From the NCBI GenBank assembly GCA_036897625.1, contig JAYMTA010000046.1:1-55999 (forward strand): a DNA stretch of 55,999 nucleotides, read 5' to 3'. This stretch comes from Pelargonium cotyledonis (lineage: Eukaryota > Streptophyta > Magnoliopsida > Geraniales > Geraniaceae). Shown here piece by piece: positions 13,084 to 25,650 of this stretch. Made by a program: the position numbers and the translations under genes. Below the pieces are notes generated by a model. It was not told the origin of the DNA. It searched no databases and was given only the letters and a program-made list of their open reading frames with translations. The first letter of the stretch is position 1, and each line of letters starts with the position of its first letter.

Positions 13084-16000
13084 GTAAAAGAGGCGCTTAC
13101 AACCTTTGTATGCCAATAAAAAAAAGGATCCCTTTTTAATATTCAGAGTCTCGCTATATCCATACGATAAATCAAGTAGAGTCTTTTGCTAAACACTTTG
13201 TTAAATTATGTCCTCGTTAAGACTCTGAATTATAAAAGGATATACGTACCTAGCAAAGCTTTAGTACTTAACTAAAATCCTTTGTATGAACCCTTTGCCT
13301 AACAAATTAGGGTCTTTCTAGAGGAAACCTTGTTAGGATCTGGCCCTAGACGCTTGTATTTGTTTTATAAAGCTTAACAAACTTTAAATTTCGCACTTAT
13401 TGTGGAGTTTAATACCCACCCCGCTTTCACTAAGTGAAAAAAGGAAGACCTTGTTTTTCCTATTTTCGTATACTTTAATTTTGCAAACAATATCTTAGTA
13501 TTACATGTCCCAATACTAAATTCTCAAATAACTAGCTTCGTTTGCGAGAAAACCTACTACTAAATTAAGCTTAAAGATTCCAGAGTCTTATAGTTTATAA
13601 GTGAAATGCTAACAAAGTCAGGAGAAACGAGACGATTTTTTTATTGCTTTTTCTCGATTAGCTAAAGAGTTACTTTGTTGTATTAAAGAGGAGGAGCTAT
13701 TAGTATATTTGAAAAAGACTGGACTCTCTAAATTAACTCTTAATAGAAGTTAAGATATTAAAGGCTCTTGAGGGAGGATTCGCTATTACTTATTTTATAT
13801 AAATAAAACCAGGTATTAACCTTTGTCATTTGACAGTCAAAGAGATTCCTCAGGCACAGACCAAAAGTCTTGAAAGGAACCTCTTACTCCCTTTGATCCT
13901 CAACAACTCTAAAAACCTGAATTCTTATTGTTAAACTGATAGATAAGAGAATACCGGATCTAATTTGCAAAGGTCGAAGGGTGTGAAAAACGGGGTAGTA
14001 TCCTAATATATATATTTCCAGAAAACCGCCGAGGCTTCTTAGGGGAGCTCCTCCAAAAAAAGTACATTATTAGAGACTCGATAAGGGTTGTTAAATTCTA
14101 CGGAGAAATTCCCTTTAATTTAAGGCTGTGTAGAGTCACAGGTGTTGATTTCCTTTTGCTCCAGCGCCGCTACTACATTTAGGTACAAATTGAAACTTTT
14201 TGATTTCTAGTTTATTATTATTAAAGGAGTCCTTATTTAAGCGATTCACTCGTAGTAGTATGAAATGGTGAAATTAAGTTTATTCTATTCTATTCTTAAT
14301 ATCCTTAGTAAAGCGAATCTCCCTTTCCTTTGACCGTACTTCAGTAAAGATGTACAAGGAAGTAACTATCCGTTTCTTATCAGACCTTTTAATGTTATAA
14401 GTTGCAGGCTTTACCAATATAGGAGAAACCCCAGTAAATCCGAAAAATGAAGGGAATCCCTACGTAAGAGTACCTCAACTCGCATTTTAAGCATCATAAA
14501 GGGTTTAGTATAATAAAAAGTATCCTTTAGTTTGTACAAGACTGGACCTCTCCCCTCTCTTAGTATAACACCCAAAACTGATGCAGTGCCATGAGTTTTA
14601 CTATCACATTCGTGGGAATTTTCGCGTATGCCATTTAAGAAATAGAGAAAGGCTTCATCAAAATACAAAATAGGATCCACCTTTTTGCTTTAGCTTAATA
14701 TACGAACCCATGACTTTTTTTAAGGAGCACTACAATAACTTTTGGCAGTAATAGAATCTCTCACAAATTTACTAATTCCTCGTTCAAATGCTAGATCGTT
14801 GCTTCTGAAAAATCCTGCTTAAGGGCTCTTTTGATGGCCTAAACAAACTGTCCCATAAGGTTCTTTATCTTAGTAAATGGAATCCCTCTGATTAGCGGTA
14901 GGTCATATAGGTTGATAGAAGGCTGCTTCTATTTCTATTTAAGTCATTTTAATACCCAGTTTTACCTTGTGTTTGATCCTTAACTTTGGAAAGTATAGTC
15001 TGTCTTACTTGCTTAAAAAAGAGCTTAACATAGTAAGAGTTTATTGAATACAAATAGAGTTTGTTAATTGGGGAGTAGCTTCCTTTTATAAGATTTTTTT
15101 TTATAAAGATGCCTGCTCAACAGTAAATAAATAATATGCTTAAACTAGCATAGAACAGGTTTCTAGTAAGAGAGTAAATCAGAGAATTACGGTAAAATAC
15201 CTTTATCTAAAAACCTTCTTAAATTCTTATCTGTTTTCAAGAATATTAGATTTTCTTTTTAAGTTGTTATAGAAGAAATAGGACTCAGATAGAATAACAC
15301 TAAATTTTAGGTCTATTAATATACTATCTCGATAAGAAAGCTACTTTTAAAGTAGTGCCATGGAGATAACGCAAAGTACACATGCTAGTTGTTGCAGTCT
15401 AGAATTGAATTCCTAATTATATGCCAGAGTTGCTTTTATTCTAAGCTTTTATTTAAATGGAAGCCCCTTTGTTGTACCTAGCATTTCTATTTCCTAATAT
15501 ATAAAATATAACCAAAATGGGTAAACAAAGCCTTGTTGAAAAATTCCCCTTCCAAAGAACATTGAGCCCTAACCCAACCCTGGCTTTCTATAGGAAATGT
15601 AACCTTTTTACTACTGTTTTTAATTTTTTATAGTCAGAGGTCCAATCCTTAGTTTTGTGCAGTCTTAGGAGGGGGTTTCTACAATTTCTAAGTACTTTTG
15701 CCAGGGTCATTATTAGAGCAAAAATAGGGGAGGGAACACATTACATAAAGAAAAAATACAAGTATAGGCTACCGTTAAATTAGCAGGTGTGATTAAATAT
15801 TTCCGAAATGATGTATAGTCTATGACTTTAGGGGTACCACTTTTATAAAAAGAATTCGGGGCAGTGTTACTAGGAATTCCTCGAAGCAAGTCGTTGTTAA
15901 CTAGGATTTTCTTCTTACTAAGTTTTGATTATTTATAGACAGGCCTATATAAAACTAAAACCGAGTCGCTCATTTGTCTAAACACAGCAAACTTTTGTAA

Positions 16001-19000
16001 CTCTAATTATAGATAGTATAACTAGAGACTTTGTAGTAATATATGGGATTGTAGGGTCAAATACTCACAAAGTGTTCAAAGGAATTTAATATAATGATAA
16101 AGCAGTAACAGGACAAGAGTTGCGGATAAAAGCTATAGGTTATTTCTTGCGCGAGCTCGGTAAGAGGTATTCTTGTTAATACAAGTAATTTTAGTATTTA
16201 GTTTCGTATTCCTTAGCCTCTGTCATATCCATTTCCTTTATTTTATCCCTCTTTGTAATTGTAATTAAAGTATATCTCTCAATTACCGAGACACCTTTAC
16301 ACTAATTCAGCCCAAGTTCTAACTAAAGGAAGACCCGCATGCGTTGGAGAAGCGGCTCTACAAAGCTTACTCACTCAAGAGTAACTCCAAATACAAATAT
16401 AATAAGAGAGATCGACGAGTAGCTAGTTTGCTAAAAAAAGGATTGGTTACTTATATCCATCCCAAAATCTAGAGTTCTTCTTCTTGAATACTTCCAAGTT
16501 TTGTCTAATCTACCCTAGGGGTTGCTTTCCGGATATTTATGCTACTCTGATTTCTCTTAATTTGCAAGCAAGGATCGGCTTATCAACCGGACTCTTTAAA
16601 AAATCTCTTTAATTTCTTATACTATACCAAGGGAATGCCCTGTGTGCAAAAAAGGTTATAGCTACGAAATTCTTATACAAATTTTTCGTAAGAAGTATAT
16701 AAGACAAGAGCTTTTTTTTTTTAGTGAGAAAATAAACATCAATCCTGTCCTGTAAAGCTTTTCTTTAGGGGAGTTCCTGATAATTGATAAGAAAATCTAA
16801 AGTCTTTGGCAAGCTCTTTATGGCAGTTTCAATTTAAAAGTATTAGGAGTAGTCTTTCTTTATTATATATTGTAAGGCTCAGCGATCCCCGATTGACTGT
16901 TAAAACCCACTTTGCTAAATCCCGCATACTTTTTTCTTCCTTTGTTCAGAGCAATACTTTTAATATCTTGTTGACTTGAATCTATATCTCAGTCTAGCAT
17001 ACTTAAGCCACTTTAAATTACATGAGTGAATACCTAAATTAGACCTCTACTTTCCTAATAATATTCCCGTTTATTTACCTCCCAGTTTTTAATATACTCT
17101 ATTAACTAATGAGATTCAAAACTTATAATTAAGTCCCGTCGACAACTAAATAATTTACTACCTACCTTACATACTAAGCTTTCCTTTTGTAACTAATTAA
17201 GAAGATAAAAGCGGCCCTTTAAACTCGTAAGCATAAGGTATTATTACAAAACCAAGTCTATATTAGAAATTTTTATTACTTGGATTTCGTTAGCAGACAA
17301 TTTTTGAGGTAACCCTCTCGAACAGAGAACCACTTTATTCAATAGAATACTACTAAACGTGACCTTATTGGAAAGCTTTTTTGAAACCATTTTACAGCGA
17401 GAATCCGAGTATTTAAGTTAAGAGCTCTTATACAAGAATAACTTTTCTGGGTCTGTCCTCCTCCAGAATGTCAAAAGTCAGTAATTAATCTTCCGAGTAT
17501 AGTTGTTTACATTAGCCTTGGGAATCTTATTTAATACAATATATTCTCTAAAAAGAAAAAACAAGACCTATTCTTATAAATAACTAGTATGCAAGTATAT
17601 GTATTAGAAGGTCAAGTAAAGTACACAAAAGGGTAAACTATAAGAATTTCTGAGAGCTATAGCACAGTTACCACTTCCCCTAGACTTAGGACAAAAACCC
17701 CTATTCATAGTAGATTTTAGAGCTATCGAAATTCCTAGGGTATCCACTCCTGTAAAGGGCAGAAGGTCAATTAATAGAATATTGTAAAAATCATAACTTT
17801 ACCCCATGTTTAGAGCGCATACTAAAGGTTTTTGCTATTACTTTACTATAATTATGCATAACTTTAAAATAATAGGGCATTTCCCCTTATCAAGTAGACT
17901 TCCTTTAGACCAGTTATATTTATTAGAATTGCTTAAATAAAAATCTACTTAAGTACCCCGTTATATTAATAAAAACCCAACCGAGAATCTAGCAGTCATT
18001 TAAGTTCAATAAAACACAAGTCTTCAAAAAAGGATAGGTTTGAATCGTAATAAAAGTAAAAAGTATTATACAACCCTTCCTTTTTTCACCTGTGAAACGT
18101 AATTTATCAGATTATTACTTAAATTTAAAGTAGAATCCCTATTCCCCCCTTTTTTTATCTACCACCCATTACCCTGCTAAAACGTAGTCCGTGTATTAGG
18201 TTTTAAATAAGATATAAGATTTTAGTTTCGTAAGAAGTCTCTAGTATTTGCACAGAGGTCGTTTATAGTGTATCATGAGCAGGCCCGCTGTTGTATTTTG
18301 TATGGACTCGGGTAAAAGGAAATCTTTATATGGAAAAAGCCCTACAATTCGCAATTTTGAACTGAGCTAATAGTTGGTGCGGTATCCCTATACGTCAAAT
18401 TTTACCTTTTTATAACCAGATTTATGGGCTTGTCAAGAATAGCGTTTGTTAACCCTCTTATCCTCAATTGAAAAGGGAACCCACTGGATATTTGGATTAA
18501 TCACGGTCCCGTTAAAGCAAGAAAATTATAAGCTAAGGTAGAGGGCTATTATAGAATGGAAAAGTTTTGAGTTAGTGTAACCATAATAAGAAGACTTTTT
18601 AGGCTTATAGTAGTACTCAAAGAAAGAATCCTAAAACAACTATAAAAGACGGGGCAATCATAAGACTTGTATTTTTAATTAGTTGAATTATCAGATTAAT
18701 ATCACAGAGTTAACGAGACTCTTACACAATACCTAGAAAAGACCTCAAGCAAATGGAAAGCGGCAGAGTCCCAATCAACTTTATTATATGAATCGCCTAC
18801 ACCTGTGAAAGTATGAATATAAAAGGTAAGATTAAGCCAGAGAAAAGATAGTGGATAAATAGCTTTGATATCTTTTTATAAAGGGTGCTTTGCCGTCTTA
18901 CCTTAAAATATAAATAAATTCAACTGGGTTTGCTATAAAATGCAAGGGTGCGGGGGTTCTTTTCCATTGAGTAAAAACTGCCCAAGATCCCTTTGCTAGG

Positions 19001-21373
19001 TGCGAAGATTACCCTTGATAAGCAGGAGTTTAAGTATTAAAAACTTACCAGAAGTAGTCCGTTGTAGAACAAAAAAGCGGGCACTTTCAAAGCTTATTAG
19101 AAGAAAAACTAATCCAAAAAGTATAACCCAACTAAAGCTAAACCCTCTGCTTGTCTTGAGAGGGCTTCGCTATTAATTAAATTAGAGAATAAGGTTTAAT
19201 TTGTTTTCGTAAAGAGGAAGTCCCAGTAAGTGTATGTGAATACAGAAATTTCCCCCCCCTTTTTTTTTAGTTATCAAAACGTTTAGTAGATAAAATGAGA
19301 ATCCCTAAATATCATAATATCAAAAATTATGGGTTCTTTTCCTGTTCAGAATGAGAGCACAGATTCTAGACACAGGCTCCAAGTCGCTTTTATAGTTATT
19401 GTAAAAGCATACTAAGAAGGGGCGAAGGAAGCTTTTGTGTGTATACAAGGTCTCTATGATTAAGTTGTACGAAATTTTGTTTTCTATACCGCAGTTGAAC
19501 TGGAGTTTTTCAAAGGGATATGCTGTAGCAAGTTACGAGTTAGGCTCCCAAGTTCTATAGCTCCAAAGGAATTTGTTAACCAAGGGAGAAAGGTAGGTCT
19601 AATTAACAAAAGAAAAGGAGGGATCCAGTGCGTTCCTTTACAAAAAAACATTACAATACTAGAACAGGAAGAGTTGCCTCAACAAATTGAGTATATAAAC
19701 TAGTGTACTGCTAGGAAATTACCTACAAGGATATAAAATCTTAGTATCTTCACGATGCATAATGCGAAAGGAATATAAAGGACTTCTAAACTAAATTAGC
19801 TCAACACTAGAGTTCCCCTTGTCTAGTGAATAGAAAGAATAGCCGACTCTTTAGAGATGTTTACTCGTCTCATGAGCTGGCCCGATTGCTTCTGAAGGAA
19901 AATCTCAGCCGAAGTCCCGGTATATTAAGCTCTTGAGAGCTCTCTTTCCTTTATCAGTTTTATTACTAATGCTATTCACATGGCTTGCTTTATTAAATTC
20001 CACTTCTTATATTCGGCAAAGCCTGCTGTCAGCAAAAGGAGCCTACTAAAATGCTCGGTCAAACTTAAGAAAAATTCCTGATTGGAGTCATTTCAGCTTT
20101 CCAAAAAGTAAGAAAAGTGAGTTTCATCCGTCTTTCAATCTTACAAAGAGTTTTTAGTTTCCTTTACTTTTATAGTAATACTGGCTTAGAAGCCTATAGG
20201 ACTCTGTATGTCCTACCTAAACTATAATGGTTCGAATTACACCTAAAAGGGTGTACTATTTATTGAATTTGAGCTTTCATATATGAAAATTACTTCCTTG
20301 TGTGACTAACCCCTCTCTTTATTATTTTATTAGTACTTTATTTTCTCTGGTTTCCCCTAGTTCAACTAATACAAAAATAAGAAAAAATGAATAGAATTGC
20401 TGGGGAGTTTTAGTAACCGGTTAGGGAATGTAGACAAAAGGGGGCTAAAATACCGGAGAAATCTCCTATTTTAAAGATTTTTGATTCTTGGCAGTTGTAC
20501 TAGGACTGATTAGAAGGCGAGAGATTTAGCCTTTTACTATGGTGTAAGATTATATTAGAATTCCTGAATTACAGGTTTTCAAGTCTTAAGTGGTAGGTCA
20601 AGAAGAAGTTTTCTGGGATTAGGAACCCATTTAGACTATCTATTATTATCTATTTCTATAAATAAAGAATAAGTATAGAAGAAAAAATTTTATAAGGTAC
20701 AGGCAGCAACATGGGCACTAAGAGGTCTCCTAACAAGAAGAAGAGTCTACTAAAGAGAGTCATACAGCTATCATATTATCAGGAAAGGTTAGCTTTCACG
20801 AGGATTAGCCTGATACAGAGAAGTCTTACTGGTTAACAAGTAGGTTAAGAAGAAAGAAATCAAGCAAGTACGTTATTAATAAGTTAATTCAAACGAAGAA
20901 AAATAGAAGTAGTTTGTTGGTGGGGGTGCTCCTGTATAGCGTAAGTCAGCCTATTCAGAATATCCTAGCAATAACCTCAGGTACCTTGCGGTCGGTAAGA
21001 GTAACCTCTAACCCTTACTAAGTTTAGTCCTCCCGTGTCAGTAACAATAAGGACAAGAAGTCTTATACCTTAACCAAGTCTTACTTTCTATACTTACTTA
21101 TTAAACTCTAAAAAAAGTTATAAGTTCTAGCTTCCGAGAGTTTATCAAAAATTACCAGTTAAGAGAAAACGGACTTATGAATTACATATTTATGTCTAAT
21201 TTATAGAGAAAGAAAGGAAAACCTAGTGGGCTCTGAGCTATGCCTTTTAGCTAGACGGATACCTAGAATACAAATTCTATTATAGCAAGGAGGTTACTAG
21301 ATTTTAATGTAAATATATAGATACAATATCTTACTCTTAACAAGTACTTTGCCTATGAATACGTTATGGATAA

Positions 21374-21447
21374 GCGCTTTTAGTTCAGCTCGGTAGAACG
21401 CGGGTCTCCAAAACCCGATGCCGTGGGTTCAAATCCTACAAAGCGCG
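21374..21447 (+). tRNA. tRNA-Trp (anticodon CCA), structurally intact, plastid/plant-mitochondrial type
   Basis: This 74-nt sequence folds into a complete cloverleaf. The acceptor GCGCTTT pairs with AAAGCGC over 7 of 7 positions. The D stem GTTC pairs with GAAC (4 of 4) around AGCTCGGTA. The anticodon stem CGGGT pairs with ACCCG (5 of 5) around loop CTCCAAA, giving anticodon CCA. The T stem GTGGG pairs with CCTAC (5 of 5 with one wobble) around TTCAAAT. The discriminator is G and no CCA is encoded. It would deliver tryptophan at UGG codons. From memory, it resembles the plastid trnW that flowering-plant mitochondria also carry, with several changes that keep or improve pairing. It is the only intact gene I can support in the first 47.9 kb. 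Whether it is transcribed is unknown; a plastid-type tRNA in the nucleus would normally be silent. Confidence 0.9.
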
Positions 21448-24400
21448 TTCGCCTTATTCTTATTAGAAACAGAAAGAATCAAGGACTTAAGATTCCTTTG
21501 AGAGAGAGTGTGTAGATCCTTTGGTTTAGAGAAGCCCCTGCTAAAGGAAAATATAGAGCAATGAACCCACATTAAAAATACAAGTTCTTTTTTTCTTTGG
21601 TATATAGGAAGCTTTTCTAACTAATTACTAAAGGGAACCCCCTTTCCTCCCTTACCTATCGAGTTTACAGGGATACGCAGAAGCAAGTGCTTTTTGTTAG
21701 GGAATCCCTTGCTAAACTCCCGCTAAAGTATATAGCTTTAGTCTTCCAAAATGGGTAAAGTACTACTTTTGCTGGTATATATTGCTTGAACTGTCCCCTA
21801 GTTAGCTCTTACAAAGAAATATTTATCCTAACTTTTGTTAAAAAATAAGTAAGTCCCGTATTAAATTCTGTATTCTATATAGAATAAAAAGTAAAGAGAT
21901 ATGTACTTTATACAAGTCAATAAATTTCTTTCATAGCAAGGCCTACCAATCTGAAAAGGGAAGCTATAACAAATCCATTCTAATTAGTAGAACAATACAA
22001 AGAAAAAACAATTATAGAATAAAGCAAGCAGTAGTAAGGGCTTGTTTTACTGCTAAAGCATAGAAAAAAGTTAGGTAACTGATTTCTTATTTATATTACA
22101 AAGAAATGGAAGTCAAAAAGGACCCCAATCGCTAGGTAAGCGCTGTAGGTGCCCCGCTTGGAAAAAGGTTCCTATCAGCATCCTCGTTTTTGAACTATTA
22201 GTTTTCTTTGCCGTTTTACTCTGTCCTATCATTTGTTTCTGGATTATGTTCGAAGCGCACTCTTTTGGGGTAGTTAACCTAAAGGCATACCCGAATTGAG
22301 GTCTCTACTTAAAGAAAAAGGGTTACTTATATCGAGATGAATTAAAACTAGAAGTTCTAGCAAACTGGCATTACTAAGCAAGTTCCGTAAGTTCTAAAAG
22401 ATAGACTTTTTATTATCTAGAATACCATGCGTTGACTGGGACCCGATCCTAATGCTACATGCTTATGCTATAGCTATACCGGGACTCTTATCTAAAATTA
22501 CTGCTTTATTTGTTGATAATGGGTTTATAAACACCTTGCTGTGTTAGTAGTCTCTCTAACGTGTATTAGAAATTACGGGTTTAATAGAAAGAGTCTTTTG
22601 GAATACTTATATTTAAAAAGCCGCATTTACTAACGAGGATTTATGAAATTGTCTTGGAAAAAAAGTCCAGTGAAACGAACTTAAGTTATAGCCCTTTCGA
22701 TGTGGAATAGGAATTCAGTGAAATTGCTTTTTTAGATTATCTCAAGACTAACTTGTTACTAAGACTCTATTTATATAATTTGTGCTATCAAAGACCTCTT
22801 GGGGGAGCGCCGATGTACTATCAATTACTTGGTATAACGAAGACTACCCATTTTTCAAAATTTAAAATATATAGAGGTACACGTATTTAGTACGTACACC
22901 GATATCCTATAACTGAAAACAAGATTGGGAGTATTTCTCCTTATAAGTTAGAACTAAAAAATGGAGTATTTGAAAGTTTTCTTCTATTTCTATATAGAAT
23001 AGTCCACACAAATTGAGTATCAAAAAGCTGTAAAGCGCTCATGTAGGAATTCGAAGGGAGTTGCCTACTAGTTTTGCATTTGGGTTTTTAGTAAGGATAT
23101 TCTTTCTAATATTAGAACAAGTATTCCGAGGCTTTCTAGGATAGGGTTCGTTGGCTTCGTCTTGGGATCTTGTAAATACAGTGAGAAGTTAAAAGGACTG
23201 GAACTAAAAATGAGGATTTTGTTAATGTTATTGGGTAAATTTCTAACTTTTAATAATCTATTCTTGATTTACAAAGCATTCTCTTTGGATTAATCTAACT
23301 AAGTAATTCTATTTAGATTTACAGAGAGAGCATTACCAAACTTCTTTGGAGGACCCTCACACTTTGGATTCTAATCACTAAAACCATAAGTAAAAAAACA
23401 AGGCTGGGACAAATAAGGGCATGCTTTGAAATTACTTGGCTCCCCCAGGTATTTTAAATTCTTGAATGGGAATTAACACAATGGAATACTGCATGTTCTT
23501 GATCGACAATTCAAAGATATTAAACTCTTAAAAAATGGAGTACCCTAGATACATATCATGAAAAGCGAATCTCTAAGAAGAGTTTCCAACCCTAAAAGCA
23601 TTATCAGAAATAGTAGTAAGCTGCTCGCGCTCCTATATCTCAACGAAGTGAGGCTAGTAGATGCAAAGTTTGTAATAAAGTCTGAAAGAAAAAGTAATTA
23701 GAAGAGTAGAAAGTATAGGGTAAGGATTTCTGAGTCATACAAAATCCCCTTCTAGATTCGTCGTTAGCATAATGATATTGACGTAATACGAGGCTGAAGA
23801 AGCCACAGGTAATAGTTCGCAATATCCCTTGTTTGCACCAATACAATAAGCACAAGCGTCCCCCTGCTTTGACCAAGATATTCTTTTGTTGCATCAAATA
23901 AAAAACAACAAGACAATGCAATGAGAAATTTTGATTATTCTTTTGGTTTTCAAAAGTTTAGTTAAAAACAAGACATATAGTGAAGGCATAGATTTGGAAT
24001 TAGGCCTAAGTTAATCTAAATTCTGGCTCATATTGTAAAGTTAGGATGCCCCACACAGTTTTTTTGTATACCACTAGAATACCTACCCCGGGGACTCCTA
24101 CTACTTATTAGCTAGTAAAGATCTATTAAAATCTCTTAATAAGGACTCCCGGTAAAACCTTCTAAACTAAGCAAAAATGAAAAGAAATAAACAAGAGATT
24201 CCTCAGGGAATAGACCCCACAGCCTTTCGCTCAAAGACTTTATATACTTGAGGTTGTTAGTACAAGGAGATAGGAACCTCTTAGACGGAAAATCCATGTT
24301 ATGTAAAATATAAAAAGAGTCCCTTTTTCTGAGCAAACGTGTAGCAACTTTGACCTTAGAAACTCTGTATTCTTTGAGTTCTTTCTAGTATCTTTTTACT

Positions 24401-25255
24401 GTTCCAAAGCTTTAATGACTCTTTTTATTAAGGAACCCGTGTAGAAGTACTATAATTGACACTGACCCTCCTTGCCTGCGGATGCCTATTCTTTGTCAAG
24501 CAAGTATCCCAGTTCTCCTAATAATGTAATAAAGATTTCATTAAAGCTATGTGTTCAAAGCCCCTTTAATCTAAAAAAAAGTAGTGCTAGCCGTGCGTAA
24601 CCGTATTTATTATACCAAGTTCTTAATAGTAAGGTTAGGGGCTCAGTATCAATTAGTTTAGTTTATATAAGAAAGAAAAGGGTTTCCCATATTATGTTCG
24701 AGAACATTCAAGTATCTTCTTTTAGTTAAAGCAAGTTATCTCGGGGAAGTTAATGAGATACAGTATCTATCTTCTAGAATGTAAAGAAGTTCGAATTTGT
24801 ATGTCTAGAATTCAGGGCAGTATTTTCCTAGGATTCTCCAACTAAAATCAGGGAGAAATATTCGTAAGAATTTCTTTGTCGTGATTACTACATATAGAAA
24901 GGGATCCCATAAGTAAAAATATAGTATTGCCAAAACTTTCTAGGAATTCCTCAACCTTTCGCTATTCTGAAATTGGTGAATGGTATGTGGTGGAGATACG
25001 CGCACTAAATAAATGTTATGGATCTTACGAGATTTAAAATATTCTAGTATATACATATGTTTCCCTTATTAGAATTCGAGACAAAGAGTATCCTGCTATA
25101 AAGGCAGCTCGGGGTTCTCCTCAAGGGGTATCTCCAAGAAACGGTTTTTGCCCGAATAAGATAAGTAAGACCCAAAATAATGTTGAAAAGTATAGAAATC
25201 CCAGGATTATTGTGAGAGAGAAACCCTTCACCACCTAACTTCTTTGTAGTTACAG

Positions 25256-25273
25256 TTAATTAATATTAATTAA
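25256..25273. repeat. Perfect 18-bp AT-only palindrome
   Basis: The sequence TTAATTAAT followed by ATTAATTAA is its own reverse complement, with no spacer. It could extrude as a small cruciform or bind a dimeric protein, but nothing nearby supports a role. AT-only palindromes of this size are not very rare in AT-rich DNA. Confidence 0.6.
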
Positions 25274-25582
25274 GAACCTAAGAAGATAATTCCGCTTTCC
25301 CTTTTTGAGTCGACAGGCAAGAATATGGGGTTTTGCTAAAAGTAAGATGCAACAACTGAAATCAGTATAATAAAAAAGGGATCTATTCAAAGTCTGCCTT
25401 ATTCCATTTTGTACAAAGAAATTCACACGACAGGCTAAGGTTTATGATAGTGTTTACTAAGATGGATGGTTTTTTCCTTACAACATGCGTTCTAACTCGG
25501 TTTGCTCTCGTAGTAATTAAGCTTTTATACCAGGAAACGTTTTTAAGATGTGCTAAAGAGTAAGTAAAACACAATACCTTGT

Positions 25583-25650
25583 GGGATTATAACTCAGCTG
25601 GTAGAGCAAACATAAGGAATGCTGGTTGAACATGCTATAAATCCTTAACT
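25583..25650 (+). pseudogene. 5' half of a tRNA-like sequence (Lys/Val/Ala-type D-arm)
   Basis: GGGATTATAACTCAG followed by CTGGTAGAGC reproduces the acceptor-D-arm portion (A box) of many organelle and bacterial tRNAs. Downstream no paired anticodon arm can be drawn, and the T-arm word is distorted to GGTTGAAC. It reads as a tRNA 5' half or a heavily decayed gene. The isotype cannot be set. Confidence 0.35.

Larger units (their letters stand above)
1..21373. other. Unassigned AT-rich block, left part, no recognisable protein genes
   Basis: I see no gene with a recognisable product here. The longest open frames are under 100 codons, have no family motifs and are what this base composition would give by chance. 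No rRNA core motifs, LTRs, terminal inverted repeats or tandem arrays stood out by eye. The texture is distinctive: many TA, CTA/TAG, AAG/CTT and GGA/TCC words, and few TG or CA. The only recurring structure is tRNA-like T-arm sequence (GGTTCRA type) with partial cloverleafs, listed separately. The wording of the sequence loosely recalls plant mitochondrial spacer DNA, but no mitochondrial gene could be recognised, so that origin is only a guess. Confidence 0.6.
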
